Positions 28,404-38,669 of a DNA stretch of 64,000 nt are shown here, piece after piece (the first letter of the stretch is position 1; each line of letters opens with the position of its first letter). Made by a program: the position numbers and the translations under genes. Origin of the DNA: Neptunomonas phycophila (lineage in GTDB: Bacteria > Pseudomonadota > Gammaproteobacteria > Pseudomonadales > Balneatricaceae); contig NZ_MRCI01000003.1 in NCBI RefSeq assembly GCF_001922575.1, forward strand, positions 1-64,000, in the 5' to 3' direction. The notes under the pieces were generated by a model that was given only the letters and a program-made list of their open reading frames with translations, searched no databases and was not told the origin of the DNA.

Positions 28404-30622
28404 AAACTTCCAGTATGTCTAACGCAACACCTGATGCAGATAATGACTTAAATACGGAGCGACGCCGCTTTCTAAAAAGAAGCAGCCTATTACTAGGCGG
28501 GTTAGCTATCAGCACCTGGCTACCGCCTATGACTCGTAACAGCTTTGCATCTGAGGCTATATCAGGAGCGCAGCTTGGTGACAATTCAGCGCAAAAGGGA
28601 GGATACGGAGCGTTCGTTCGCGTAGGCACAGATGGCAAGGTCACCCTCATATCATCAAAGATAGAGATGGGTCAGGGCGTACAAACGGGCATGGCCATGA
28701 TGGTCGCTGAAGAATTAGAAGTCCCGCTAAAAGATGTAAGCGTGGTAGAAGCGCCAGCCAATGCGGCTCTTTACACAGATCCTTTACTTCAATTTCAGGC
28801 AACCGGCGGCTCTACATCCACACGAGCAACCTGGGAGCCTTTGAGAAAAGCAGGCGCCACTGCACGCATGCTGCTTACACAGGCGGCCGCTAATCGGTGG
28901 AATGTCGACGCCACATTATGTACGGCAAAAGCGGGGACTATCAGCGGCCCAGAAGGGCAGACCGTAAACTACGCAGAGGTGGTAGAAGACGCCATTGAAC
29001 TCCCAATACCGACTGAGGTAACGCTAAAATCCCCAGAGTCTTTTACATTAATTGGTACTCCAGCCCAACGACTCGACACACCAGCCAAGGTCAATGGTAG
29101 CGCTAAGTTCACTATCGATTTATCCGTGCCTAACATGCTAATTGCTTCGACGATCACGTGTCCTGTGCTTGGTGGTAAGGTAAAGCAGGTAGATGCCAGC
29201 AAAGCTAGGGCAATCAAGGGTGTAGAAGATATCATCACACTCCCTAATGCCGTTGCCGTAACAGCAACCAACACATGGACCTGCTTCAAAGCCATTAAAG
29301 CATTGGATATAGAATGGGATCTGGGAGATAACGCCAGCGTCAACTCAGAGGAAGAAGCAAATGCTGTACGAGAGGCCAGCCGGCAGCAAGGAGCCGTAGC
29401 AAAGACTGTTGGCGATATAGACACGGCGTTAAAAGAAGCACCGCATACATTTGAAGCATCTTACGAACAGCCTTTCCTATCACACTCGCCGTTAGAACCT
29501 ATGACCTGCGTCGCCCATGTAAGACAAGACAGTTGTGATTTATGGGTAGGCACACAAGTACCAGACTTCGCTCAAAAAGCCGCTGCCAAACTAACAGGGC
29601 TGGCTCCTGACAATATCGCTGTACATAACCAGCTAATCGGTGGCGCTTTTGGAAGACGACTGGAATATGATTTTATTATTCAAGCCGTTCAAATTGCTCA
29701 GCACGTGAACTACCCAATTAAGTTAACCTGGAGTCGAGAAGAGGACATGACCCATGACCTCTACCGCCCCCATTATGTGGATCATATCCAAGCGGCACTC
29801 GACGATAATTTAGAGCCAACAGGTTGGCGTCAACACATAGCCGGAGCTTCTGTACTTGCTAGCTACGTAGGCAGCCTGCCAGAAAGCGGCGTTGATGGAG
29901 ACGCAGTCGAAGTCGCGATTGACCCTATTTATGCTTTAAGTGATTTAGAAGTTCAGTACAACCGACAAGACGCCAAGTCTGTGAATATTTCTTGGTGGCG
30001 TGGCGTCGGGCCTTTGCGGAGCACCTTCGTTCAAGAATCCTTTATTGACGAGCTGGCTTATCATGCCAATGTGGACCCACTTACCTTCCGATATGATCGA
30101 CTTAAAGAACACCCTCGCGCTCAAGCACTTTTAAAAGTGGTAGAAAAGGCGAGCGATTGGCATTCAGCCTTACCCGAAGGGCATGGTCGTGGAGTTGCTA
30201 TCAGCCATGTATTTGGCGGCTACGTGGCAACCGTCATAGAGCTAGCGATGCAAGGGGAATTAGGCGTTAAGATCAAACGTGTTATCAGCGCCGTTGATTG
30301 CGGTATTGTCACTAACCCAACATCAGTGTCAGCGCAAATTGAAGGGGGAACGTTATTCGGAATTTCGGCCGCATTCTTTAATGAAATCCATATAGAGAAT
30401 GGCGCGGTACAACAAAAGAACTACGACACATACAGACAGTTGCGAATAACAGATGCGCCATCCGTAGAAGTACACATAACCAAAAGCGCTGAGCAACCCG
30501 GCGGCGTAGGTGAAGCAGGCACATCACTAGCAGCTCCGGCTTTAGTTAACGCCCTCTATGCAGCTTCTGGCAAGCGTATTCGTCGTATTCCACTTAACCG
30601 TCACGGCTACTTTACCGTTTGA
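28400..30622 (+). CDS. molybdopterin-binding subunit of an IorB-like oxidoreductase
   Basis: A 740-aa large subunit. A twin-arginine signal ([17 protein letters not shown], about residues 14-30) predicts export of the folded holoenzyme to the periplasm. Xanthine-oxidase-family molybdopterin motifs are present, such as [11 protein letters not shown] and the C-terminal PGGVGEAGT with the catalytic Glu. This IorB-type fusion has the molybdenum domains in one chain and lacks the FAD subunit. The downstream triheme cytochrome is the likely electron acceptor. Substrate unknown; aldehydes or N-heterocycles are typical for the family. Confidence 0.92.
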   Translation: MKTSSMSNATPDADNDLNTERRRFLKRSSLLLGGLAISTWLPPMTRNSFASEAISGAQLGDNSAQKGGYGAFVRVGTDGKVTLISSKIEMGQGVQTGMAMMVAEELEVPLKDVSVVEAPANAALYTDPLLQFQATGGSTSTRATWEPLRKAGATARMLLTQAAANRWNVDATLCTAKAGTISGPEGQTVNYAEVVEDAIELPIPTEVTLKSPESFTLIGTPAQRLDTPAKVNGSAKFTIDLSVPNMLIASTITCPVLGGKVKQVDASKARAIKGVEDIITLPNAVAVTATNTWTCFKAIKALDIEWDLGDNASVNSEEEANAVREASRQQGAVAKTVGDIDTALKEAPHTFEASYEQPFLSHSPLEPMTCVAHVRQDSCDLWVGTQVPDFAQKAAAKLTGLAPDNIAVHNQLIGGAFGRRLEYDFIIQAVQIAQHVNYPIKLTWSREEDMTHDLYRPHYVDHIQAALDDNLEPTGWRQHIAGASVLASYVGSLPESGVDGDAVEVAIDPIYALSDLEVQYNRQDAKSVNISWWRGVGPLRSTFVQESFIDELAYHANVDPLTFRYDRLKEHPRAQALLKVVEKASDWHSALPEGHGRGVAISHVFGGYVATVIELAMQGELGVKIKRVISAVDCGIVTNPTSVSAQIEGGTLFGISAAFFNEIHIENGAVQQKNYDTYRQLRITDAPSVEVHITKSAEQPGGVGEAGTSLAAPALVNALYAASGKRIRRIPLNRHGYFTV

Positions 30623-30632
30623 GGAGAACAGT

Positions 30633-31868
30633 ATGACTATCATCAAAAAGCTCCTCATTGGAGCTAGCCTAACCTGTGCAGTTGCCAACGTAACACATGC
30701 GGCGACAAGCCAAGAAATGATTGATAAAGGCAAGTACCTTACCGCTGCCGCCGACTGTGTGGCTTGCCACATAACACCCGGCGGTAAGCCATATGCTGGC
30801 GGGCTGGAGTTTAAACTACCCTTTGGATCATTGTATTCGCCCAATATTACACCAGATAAAGAAACCGGCATTGGCACCTGGACTGACGAGGAGTTTGTTA
30901 GCGCACTACAAGAAGGGGTAGGAAAGGACGGAAAACACTACTACCCAGCCTTTCCGTATACATCCTACACCAAGATGTCGCGCGATGAGATATTAGCTAT
31001 AAAAGCGTATTTATTTAGCTTAGAACCGGTATCACAACGCCCGCCAGAAAATGACATCAGCTTTCCGTTCAACCAGCGCTGGGGCATGATGTTTTGGAAC
31101 TTCGTCTTCTTAGATGAAGAGCGCTACACACACAATCCAGAAAAAAGCGACACTTGGAACCGCGGCGCTTATTTGGTTGAAGGCCCAGGGCATTGCGGCG
31201 AGTGTCACACACCTCGCAACCTGTTCCAAGCGACTAAGGACAGTAAGGCATTTGCAGGCACAAACATACAAGGATGGAAAGCGTACAACATCAGCTCCGA
31301 CCCTGAACAAGGTATTGGCGCTTGGTCCGAAGACGATCTTGTTAACTATTTCTCGCAAGGCGCAGCCCCGGGTTACGGTGTAGCAAGCGGCCCTATGGCC
31401 GACGTCGTAGAGCACAGCTTAAGCCAAATGACTCAAGAAGACCTCAACGCTATCGCGGTTTACTTAAAGGATACGCAGCCTCAAACCGAAGGCGTCAGCA
31501 AACCGCCTATCTTTATCGCTAAGGCAGCTGAGTCCAGCGACTCATTAGGCAAAAAGGTGTTTGCTGATGCATGCTCAAGTTGTCACTTGTGGACAGGCCA
31601 GGGGAGGCAAACCCCAGTGACAACATTAAGTGGACTCAAAACAGTTAATGACCCTGAAGGTACTAATCTTATTAATATCCTTTTGACCGGTAATTCGCCT
31701 ATCCACTTAAGTGTAGATCATCGGATGCCAAGCTTTAAAGAAGGGTATAGTGATGAAGAGTTAGCAGCCGTTAGTTCGTTTGTGCTGAAGCATTTTGGCA
31801 CCACGAATGCGAGTATCAACCAACAGCAAATCAAAGCCGCTAAAGAAGCACAATCAAAAGCGCATTAA
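30633..31868 (+). CDS. triheme cytochrome c, electron acceptor of the molybdenum hydroxylase
   Basis: The ATG at 30633 follows GAGGAG and starts a clear signal peptide (MTIIKKLL to VTHA). The mature protein (411 aa in all) has three CxxCH heme sites: CVACH (42-46), CGECH (around 190) and CSSCH (around 320). This is the layout of the cytochrome subunits of membrane alcohol dehydrogenases and periplasmic aldehyde oxidoreductases. It lies 10 bp after the large subunit gene and should pass electrons to the respiratory chain. Confidence 0.93.
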   Translation: MTIIKKLLIGASLTCAVANVTHAATSQEMIDKGKYLTAAADCVACHITPGGKPYAGGLEFKLPFGSLYSPNITPDKETGIGTWTDEEFVSALQEGVGKDGKHYYPAFPYTSYTKMSRDEILAIKAYLFSLEPVSQRPPENDISFPFNQRWGMMFWNFVFLDEERYTHNPEKSDTWNRGAYLVEGPGHCGECHTPRNLFQATKDSKAFAGTNIQGWKAYNISSDPEQGIGAWSEDDLVNYFSQGAAPGYGVASGPMADVVEHSLSQMTQEDLNAIAVYLKDTQPQTEGVSKPPIFIAKAAESSDSLGKKVFADACSSCHLWTGQGRQTPVTTLSGLKTVNDPEGTNLINILLTGNSPIHLSVDHRMPSFKEGYSDEELAAVSSFVLKHFGTTNASINQQQIKAAKEAQSKAH

Positions 31869-31976
31869 CTGAACTCTAATGCGAACAGCATCGGCAAAGC
31901 AGGGCGCTCCCCTTTGTCGATGCACCACTAAACCCGCATTAGCCCAAACTAACGATACCTGTAGACACACCTTTTC

Positions 31977-33251
31977 ATGTCAGACATAAACAGACTTATT
32001 GATGCCATTAACCGTGCAAGAGAAAACAGTAACGAATCCATATTAGCCACGGTCGTTAAAGTTGAGGGCTCGGCCTATCGCCGCCCAGGCGCACGCATGC
32101 TTATCTCTCAGTACAACGGCACACAAGGAACTATCAGCGGTGGCTGTCTTGAGTCACATGTTGCAAAAAAAGCCTGGTGGCACACCCAATCAGCGCCTAC
32201 CGTCTTGTGCTACAACACGGCGCTTGATGACGATCAAAATGAATTCTTCGAACCCGCTAATAACAACTCATCAGCCATGTACCCAAAGCAAAACGAAACC
32301 TCTCTAGAGTTCGGTTTAGGGTGTAATGGTAAGGTTTATATTTTACTAGAAAGGCTTGCCCACCATTACGACAATCCTTTAATGACGCTGTTCGACACCG
32401 TCAACCAAACTGGGCAAGGCGGGGTGTCGGCCACCATCATTGCTCACAACACGGATCCGGCAAAAGCCCATATACAAATAGGGGACCGAGCTACACTCAG
32501 CCCCAGCGGGGCAATCGACAACGGCATAGCAAACCCGCAATTAGCTCATTACGTAAGCCAGCAACTGCAATCTAGCTTAGATGCTCAGCGCTCGACCCAT
32601 TACACATTTGAAATTGATTTAGAAAATGATAAAACGGCCATAGTCGATGTTTTCTTTGACTATATAGCCCCACAACAAAGGCTGGTTATTTTTGGCGCAG
32701 GGGACGATGCACTGCCTCTGGCTAACATGGCTGCACTAATCAACATGCACGTCACAGTGATAGACAGCCGTCCACAGTTTGCAACCAAACAACGGTTCAA
32801 TAAAGCAGATGAGGTACTTAACATCGCTCTCGATGCACCGTTTGACTCAGCAAAATTATTGGATAACGCACACATAGTGGTAATGACTCATAGCATTACT
32901 CAAGATAAGTATTGGCTTAGTCTGGCACTTAGTTCCTCACCTGCCTACATTGGTCAGCTAGGACCAAGATACCGCACCGAAAAACTACTGGCCGAGATTA
33001 AAGAAGGTATGGCCGACGGACATCAGATCGAAAATAACCGGGACAAACTTCATTACCCGGTGGGGTTATACATCGGTGCTAATACACCTGAATCCATTGC
33101 AGTGTCGATCTGCGCTCAACTCGTCGAGTGCATGGCCAGAACAGGCGTTCGTGATCCCAAGGCTACACATGCCACAGGAGCCCATAACACTAGCAGCCAA
33201 CTCACACCGGATAATTCGGAGGATGATGTAACAATTTACATTGAGGATTGA
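31977..33251 (+). CDS. XdhC/CoxI family molybdoenzyme maturation factor
   Basis: A 424-aa protein with an N-terminal XdhC_CoxI domain (ATVVKVEGSAYRRPGARM and GTISGGCLE, residues about 22-63) and a C-terminal Rossmann domain (LVIFGAGDDALPLANM near 238). XdhC-type proteins bind the molybdenum cofactor, promote its sulfuration and insert it into hydroxylases. Its placement right after the hydroxylase genes supports this role. Confidence 0.92.
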   Translation: MSDINRLIDAINRARENSNESILATVVKVEGSAYRRPGARMLISQYNGTQGTISGGCLESHVAKKAWWHTQSAPTVLCYNTALDDDQNEFFEPANNNSSAMYPKQNETSLEFGLGCNGKVYILLERLAHHYDNPLMTLFDTVNQTGQGGVSATIIAHNTDPAKAHIQIGDRATLSPSGAIDNGIANPQLAHYVSQQLQSSLDAQRSTHYTFEIDLENDKTAIVDVFFDYIAPQQRLVIFGAGDDALPLANMAALINMHVTVIDSRPQFATKQRFNKADEVLNIALDAPFDSAKLLDNAHIVVMTHSITQDKYWLSLALSSSPAYIGQLGPRYRTEKLLAEIKEGMADGHQIENNRDKLHYPVGLYIGANTPESIAVSICAQLVECMARTGVRDPKATHATGAHNTSSQLTPDNSEDDVTIYIED

Positions 33252-33288
33252 GGATTAACGCCTTCAATCATTTCTACGTTTGTTTACC

Positions 33289-33897
33289 CTATGCAGAAGG
33301 GATATCTTTTTGACGATCGATATCCCTAATAACACCAGGATCATCAACGGATATCTGCATCACATTAGCATCAGCCAATACCGCTTTAGCTCCATCATCA
33401 CCACGTAACTCTTTTACCTTTTCCCAGTACTCTCGACCAACAATGACTGGATGGCCCGGCTGACCATTATAAATAGGGCGCACAATGACCTGTGCGCCTG
33501 AGCTTCGGTTAAGCAAGGTATGCGTGCTTTCATCAATAAAGGGCATGTCACCCAATATAACGGCTATTGATTCTACGCTTGTACTAGCGGATTCCACATC
33601 ACTCTCATAACAGGTTAGACAGTAATCCTCTATGGCAGCGAATGCCTCAGCCATACTAGAACTAAGGCCCTCTAATGCATGCAAACAACGAATAACATAT
33701 ACATGATCAGGGAGATTAAGAGAGAACGTATTATCGTCTGGCCTGACTGCCACAAATACACGACGATACGTATTAGGAATAGATTGAATGGTAGAAGCTA
33801 ATAACGACTTCCCATCACCGACAACCGCTTTACGTTTATCGGAGCCAAACCGGCGACTTTGACCTGCAGCCATAACCAGTGCGACCGAATCTTTCAT
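33289..33897 (-). CDS. MobA/MocA-like molybdenum cofactor nucleotidyltransferase
   Basis: A 202-aa NTP-transferase fold protein: LVMAAGQSRRFGSDK at the N-terminus (nucleotide loop and catalytic Lys), GDMPFID near the middle and GQPGHPVI. Such proteins convert molybdopterin to its cytosine dinucleotide form (MocA), the cofactor used by xanthine-oxidase-type hydroxylases. It is convergent with the xdhC-like gene, 37 bp away. Whether it uses CTP or GTP cannot be read directly. Confidence 0.85.
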   Translation of the reverse strand: MKDSVALVMAAGQSRRFGSDKRKAVVGDGKSLLASTIQSIPNTYRRVFVAVRPDDNTFSLNLPDHVYVIRCLHALEGLSSSMAEAFAAIEDYCLTCYESDVESASTSVESIAVILGDMPFIDESTHTLLNRSSGAQVIVRPIYNGQPGHPVIVGREYWEKVKELRGDDGAKAVLADANVMQISVDDPGVIRDIDRQKDIPSA

Positions 33898-33983
33898 CTA
33901 AGCAATCTCATTTTATTAATACGGTTATCAGTATCGTAGATTAATAAGATGACATCTAGCTGAACGTTAGCGATAAAATAAGA

Positions 33984-33999
33984 TGTTCCACGTGGAACA
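33984..33999. promoter_or_regulatory. parS centromere site (perfect palindrome)
   Basis: TGTTCCACGTGGAACA is a perfect 16-bp ParB-site palindrome (the Pseudomonas-type variant), lying between the MocA-like and DJ-1-like genes. Confidence 0.9.
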
Positions 34000-34045
34000 C
34001 CTGAATCAAACACATTAGGAACTCATGGCGCACTTAACTCATAGC

Positions 34046-34642
34046 TTATAAATAAGGCTCAATATTTGATACCACTCGGTCGACATATACGTCTTTTTCT
34101 CCAACAGGAGCGACATAATAAATAGCATCGATAGCCGTCTGTAAATTATGTGTTTTAGCCAGCACCCACGCCGCTAAATATTGAGAGGCCAAACAGCCGC
34201 CGGCAGTCGCTATGTTATTGTTGGCGTAAAAAGCTTGATCAAGCACATCAAAGCCTGCGTCTTGCACCCAAGGCTTAGTTGTTAAGTCGGTACATGCAGG
34301 GACCCCATCAAGCAACCCGAGCTTCCCTAACACAAGCGCACCCGAACATTGAGCACCGATCAGCTGCCTAGCAGGATCAAGGGACAGTTGTTTCATGATC
34401 TCAGCATCTTTAACAACATCTCGTGTTTGCAGGCCACTGCCTACCAATACAACATCTGCTGTAGCAACCTGATCCAATGAGACTTGCCGTTTGATCTCCA
34501 CACCATTCATCGATGTAATAGATTCAGTAGGGCAAGCAATCGAGACTTTCCAATCAGGCGATTTAACACGATTGAGAATGCCCGATGCGATAAAGGAGTC
34601 GAGTTCATTAAATCCATCAAATGTAAGTATGGCAATATGCAT
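34046..34642 (-). CDS. DJ-1/PfpI family protein
   Basis: The ATG at 34642 follows AGGAG and gives MHIAILTFDGFNELD. About 198 aa with the flavodoxin-like DJ-1/PfpI fold; the nucleophile-elbow cysteine is C99 in GAQCSGALVLG. The family includes isonitrile hydratases, regulators and chaperone-like enzymes, so the reaction is not assigned. Part of its coding sequence (34486-34620) is copied at 41841-41974. Confidence 0.85.
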   Translation of the reverse strand: MHIAILTFDGFNELDSFIASGILNRVKSPDWKVSIACPTESITSMNGVEIKRQVSLDQVATADVVLVGSGLQTRDVVKDAEIMKQLSLDPARQLIGAQCSGALVLGKLGLLDGVPACTDLTTKPWVQDAGFDVLDQAFYANNNIATAGGCLASQYLAAWVLAKTHNLQTAIDAIYYVAPVGEKDVYVDRVVSNIEPYL

Positions 34643-34800
34643 ATAACCACTCCTGAGCGACTGCTCGTTTATTAACATCTAGCAGAAGATTTTACAGATA
34701 ATGCCTCATCGCAAGGTAACAAGTAACAAACCCAAAGGTTGATGGCTTACAACATGATAAGCTACTCTGCTGCCTACTGACAAAACGAGAACTAGCAGAC

Positions 34801-34824
34801 AAAAAAAGCCTGCTTAACACAGGC
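34801..34824 (-). terminator. intrinsic terminator of the tct-aldH operon
   Basis: On the minus strand GCCTG-TGTTAAG-CAGGC is followed by seven T residues. It lies about 110 bp past the aldehyde dehydrogenase stop. The rest of 34643-34932 shows nothing else recognisable. Confidence 0.8.
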
Positions 34825-34932
34825 ATAAAGACAGAAGCCCAATGAAAACCCTTTCCATTGGAACCTTCTTAGACCACTCGACAAAAAGCTAAAGCAGATG
34901 CATAGGGAAAGCACCCACTTTAGAACAACTGG

Positions 34933-36507
34933 CTAGACGCGCTTCCCATCCCAAAGGTGAGAGACTTTGGACAACTCATCATCACGTAGATTCTTAGGCA
35001 AAAGCGCCTGCGGCAGATTCTGGTAACACACCGGTCGCAAGAATCGGAAAATAGCAGAGCTACCTACAGAAGTTGAACGCGAATCGGAAGTTGCAGGGAA
35101 GGGGCCACCATGGACCATCGAGTGACACACTTCTACACCCGTTGGCCAACCGTTAACCATGACACGTCCCGCTTTTTCTTCAAGCGTTGGCAATAGGAAT
35201 TGTGCATGCGCCAGATCATCGTCATTCATCTGTAGCGTTGCCGTTAGCTGGCCTTCGAGTTTTAAAGCGACACTTAACACTTGCGCCATATCTTCACACT
35301 CGACTACTAAAGAGCACGACCCAAAGACCTCATCCTGCAAACGCTCATCAACAAGGAAGTCGGAAGCCGACGCAACAAATACAGCCGCCTGACACAAATT
35401 AGGCTGCTCGCCATCTTTGCCACACCCTAACAAGCGTACATTCTCGTTAGAAGATAGGGCATCGACACCGTTAACATACGCACGATGGATACCTGGAGTC
35501 AGCATTGTTTGCGCAGCAACCTCTGATAGGGTGCTTACAACTGTCGATAAGAAGCGATCTAAAGCCTCTCCGCGAAGGGCTATAATTAATCCTGGATTAG
35601 TACAAAATTGACCAGCTCCCATCGCTAAAGACCCAACAAACCCGGTTGCTAATTCTTGAGCGTTTGTTTCAAGTGCATTAGGAAGCAAGAAAACAGGGTT
35701 AATGCTGCTCATCTCTGCATAAACAGGGATAGGCTCTGGGCGAGACTGAGCCGCCACAGTTAACGCGATACCGCCACTGCGGGAGCCGGTAAAGCCAACG
35801 GCCTTAATCCGGTGATCCATAACCAAGGCTTGCCCTAACTCGCTTCCTGAGCCGTACAGCAAAGAGAAAACACCTTCCGGCAAGTTACATTTAGCCACAG
35901 CAGACTGCACGGCACGGCCGACTAGCTCAGAGGTTCCCGGATGCGCAGAATGAGCTTTAACTACTACAGGGCAACCAGCCGCCAGAGCAGAGGCCGTATC
36001 ACCACCTGCCACACTAAAAGCAAGCGGGAAATTACTAGCACCAAATACAGCTACCGGCCCAAGAGCAATACTTTGCTGGCGCAAATCTGCACGAGGAAGA
36101 GGAGAGCGATCAGGCATAGCGGTCTCAACTCTGGCATCTAACCATTCGCCAGCACGAACAACCGAAGCGAACAAGCGCAACTGACCACAGGTACGTCCGC
36201 GTTCACCTTCGATACGCGCTTGTGGCAAGCCTGTTTCTTGCATACAGCGCTGCACTAAAACATCACCCAGCGCTTCTATCTCGGATGCAATAGTTTCTAA
36301 AAATACAGCGCGTTCTTCTAATGATGTGACCCTAAATACCTGCTTGGCTTTATCCGCTAGATCACATGCCCGATTAACCTCATCAATACCACCACAATGG
36401 TAAGCAGGCTCGAGCGTTTCACCCGTGGCTGGGTTAACGGCGTAGACAGGCTTGCCGTCTAGTTGAATGTCACTTTGGCCAATCAGTGAACGACCTGTAA
36501 TTTCCAT
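34933..36507 (-). CDS. alpha-ketoglutaric semialdehyde-type aldehyde dehydrogenase (NADP+)
   Basis: A 524-aa aldehyde dehydrogenase of the group that oxidises 2,5-dioxopentanoate to 2-oxoglutarate. Catalytic Cys in GAGQFCTNPG (near residue 300), general base Glu in YAEMSSINP, cofactor loop FTGSRSGG. It is the last gene of the rraA-tctC-tctB-tctA-aldH cluster, which suggests uptake and breakdown of a sugar acid or dicarboxylate. The 115 bp before it hold a nested inverted repeat (36574-36611) without a T-run. Confidence 0.88.
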   Translation of the reverse strand: MEITGRSLIGQSDIQLDGKPVYAVNPATGETLEPAYHCGGIDEVNRACDLADKAKQVFRVTSLEERAVFLETIASEIEALGDVLVQRCMQETGLPQARIEGERGRTCGQLRLFASVVRAGEWLDARVETAMPDRSPLPRADLRQQSIALGPVAVFGASNFPLAFSVAGGDTASALAAGCPVVVKAHSAHPGTSELVGRAVQSAVAKCNLPEGVFSLLYGSGSELGQALVMDHRIKAVGFTGSRSGGIALTVAAQSRPEPIPVYAEMSSINPVFLLPNALETNAQELATGFVGSLAMGAGQFCTNPGLIIALRGEALDRFLSTVVSTLSEVAAQTMLTPGIHRAYVNGVDALSSNENVRLLGCGKDGEQPNLCQAAVFVASASDFLVDERLQDEVFGSCSLVVECEDMAQVLSVALKLEGQLTATLQMNDDDLAHAQFLLPTLEEKAGRVMVNGWPTGVEVCHSMVHGGPFPATSDSRSTSVGSSAIFRFLRPVCYQNLPQALLPKNLRDDELSKVSHLWDGKRV

Positions 36508-36622
36508 TTCATACTCCTAGCAAAATTAGTGAATGTGACTAAATAACTGTAATTGATCTAACCATGCTGAATAGCCCACCCAAAACCCTCAAACAGGGCT
36601 TTAGCGTGGGCAAGTTTTTGAC

Positions 36623-38143
36623 TCAACCATCAGACACAGGGCTTTTAAGCGGCTTCTTAATGGCTAAGAAATACACAAAAATAAGCGTGAGAATGATGAA
36701 GAAAAGACTATCCAAATTAGTAAAGAAGGTAAGCGGGTTACCATTGGACAAGGCTAAAGAGCGGCGCAAGAACTCTTCCAAATTAGGCCCCAAAATAAAG
36801 CCCAGCAGCAAAGTAATAACCGGGAAGCCATCCTTACGCAGATAGTAAGCTAACACGCCCATTACCAGCGCCATTATCATTTGGAAGGTTGAGTAAGTAG
36901 CAACGTAGCTACCCACAACGGCTAAGAGCGCGATTACGCCGTAAAGCACATCTTTACGGATGGAAACAATCTTGATGAAGTAAGGCCCCAACAAGAATAG
37001 TGTTAGCGGTATAAGCACCAAAGCACTGAATACTAAAGATGCCAGCATTGGCGCGATAAGGTCAGCCTGGCCAGACATCAACTGCGGTCCTGGCTGAATG
37101 CCATTAATCACTAAAACACCCAACATAATAGCGGTGATAGGATCACCCGGAATACCGAAAGTCAGCATAGGCACAAGAGCACCACCACAAACCGCGTTGT
37201 TTGCGCTCTCAGAAGCAGCAATACCTTTAGGGTTACCCTTACCAAAGCTTTCCGGATTAGATGAGGTACGTACCGTTTCAGCGTACGCTAAAAAGCTACC
37301 CATAGAGCCGCCAGCACCAGGGAGCGTGCCAACAAAGTAACCAATCAAACTGGATTTAACGTAGCACACCACGCCAATTTCACGAATAGCAGAAAGAGGT
37401 GGGATAAAGTCTCGGCGCCTAATTGTGACCTTACTCAAGGCTTCCGCCGTCTTATTGGAATCAACAGCTAGACTGGCTTGCATCAATATTTCGCTGATCG
37501 CAAACGTACCGATAATGACCGGCATTAAATCGATGCCCGCTGTTAGGTCTGCCATGCCAAACGTGAAACGAGTAATAGGTTCCATGGCATCTAAACCAAT
37601 AGTAGATAACATCAAACCAATACAGGCGGCCATCCCTGCTTTAACCATGTTGCCGCGCTGCGCAATAACAATGACAACAATAGCAAACGCTAGCAAAGAG
37701 AACTTACCGGTTGTCTTAACCAATAAAGAAGCCTCTGCCACAAAAGGCGCAATTGCAATTAACAATATGGCACCCAGTGCTCCACCGACCATCGACCCTA
37801 AAGCCGCATGGCCTAAAGCCAGCGCACCCTTACCTTGAAGTTGCATCGGATAGCCATCTAAGGCCGTCATCATAGAAGAGGGCGCACCGGGTATATTAAT
37901 CGTTGTCGCCGTAATACTACCGCCGGTCATGCCGGCCATATAAATACTGGCACACGCCATTAAAGCGGTTGTGACATCTAAGCTATAAGTTAACGGAAGG
38001 AGCAAGGCTAAGGCTAAGGTTGCCGTCAGACCGGGAATTGAGGCAAAAATAGTTCCTATCAAAAAGCCTGCAACGACATACACCAGAATAAGAGGGTCCA
38101 GCAGCATCGCAAAACTGCCACCAACTAGACTAATAAATTCCAT
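36623..38143 (-). CDS. tctA: tripartite tricarboxylate transporter large membrane subunit
   Basis: A 506-aa protein with about 11-12 membrane segments and TctA family stretches (IPGLTATLALALLLPLTY near residue 38, NIPGAPSSMMTALDGYP, GTLPGAGGSMGSF). It is the transport channel of a TTT system, working with TctB and the periplasmic TctC. Its start is 3 bp from the tctB stop. Confidence 0.96.
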   Translation of the reverse strand: MEFISLVGGSFAMLLDPLILVYVVAGFLIGTIFASIPGLTATLALALLLPLTYSLDVTTALMACASIYMAGMTGGSITATTINIPGAPSSMMTALDGYPMQLQGKGALALGHAALGSMVGGALGAILLIAIAPFVAEASLLVKTTGKFSLLAFAIVVIVIAQRGNMVKAGMAACIGLMLSTIGLDAMEPITRFTFGMADLTAGIDLMPVIIGTFAISEILMQASLAVDSNKTAEALSKVTIRRRDFIPPLSAIREIGVVCYVKSSLIGYFVGTLPGAGGSMGSFLAYAETVRTSSNPESFGKGNPKGIAASESANNAVCGGALVPMLTFGIPGDPITAIMLGVLVINGIQPGPQLMSGQADLIAPMLASLVFSALVLIPLTLFLLGPYFIKIVSIRKDVLYGVIALLAVVGSYVATYSTFQMIMALVMGVLAYYLRKDGFPVITLLLGFILGPNLEEFLRRSLALSNGNPLTFFTNLDSLFFIILTLIFVYFLAIKKPLKSPVSDG

Positions 38144-38146
38144 AAC

Positions 38147-38620
38147 TTACCCCCAAAGAGCTGGTAGCCGAACACCAAACATCTGTTCGAAAACAAGATA
38201 TCCAAGCGCCGCTATGATTAATGAAATTATTGTTTTTTGAATTATCTTATCGAGGGATGAGAAGATTACGATAATTGATAAAACGAACAGGAATGAAGAT
38301 AGAAAATACCCCACTACCTGAAACGCCATGATGTAAATAAAGATCGACAACATGACCCACAATGGAGAGTAATTCGCCTTACCTACCGAACTGTCATCTT
38401 CCGCTAATTGGCTACTACGCTTAATAGATGCGAACTCTCGGAACACCAAAATGGCGCTAAAAGTAACGGAAAAAAGCCCAAGCAAAATAGGGAAAAAGGA
38501 CGGCTCTACACGCCCATCAGACAGCGGGCTTCCCAAATTAATAGCTGTTATTAAATAGCCAAGGGAAAGAGCAAAGACCAAATACAGAAATACTAAATTT
38601 CTATTTAAAAGCATCATCAT
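38147..38620 (-). CDS. tctB: tripartite tricarboxylate transporter small membrane subunit
   Basis: A small TctB-family protein with four membrane segments (starting LNRNLVFLYLVFALSL). I prefer the ATG cluster at 38620: the upstream in-frame ATG at 38641 falls inside a strong hairpin (38630-38658), while 38620 has GGG a few bases before it. About 157 aa. TctB partners TctA in the membrane. Confidence 0.88.
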   Translation of the reverse strand: MMMLLNRNLVFLYLVFALSLGYLITAINLGSPLSDGRVEPSFFPILLGLFSVTFSAILVFREFASIKRSSQLAEDDSSVGKANYSPLWVMLSIFIYIMAFQVVGYFLSSFLFVLSIIVIFSSLDKIIQKTIISLIIAALGYLVFEQMFGVRLPALWG

Positions 38621-38629
38621 ATACCCGTA

Positions 38630-38658
38630 CACACGCCTCATCAGAACAGAGGCGTGTG
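38630..38658 (-). promoter_or_regulatory. hairpin between tctC and tctB
   Basis: A perfect 10-bp stem (CACACGCCTC/GAGGCGTGTG) with a 9-nt loop lies 11 bp past the tctC stop, with no T-run. It probably stabilises tctC mRNA or lowers downstream expression, giving excess binding protein. Confidence 0.65.
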
Positions 38659-38669
38659 CTTTTCAGTAT

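Noticed and set aside
36574-36611. Nested inverted repeat between tctA and aldH as a terminator
   Set aside because: It has no T-run on the transcribed strand, and aldH lies downstream in the same operon; at most it is an mRNA-stabilising hairpin.
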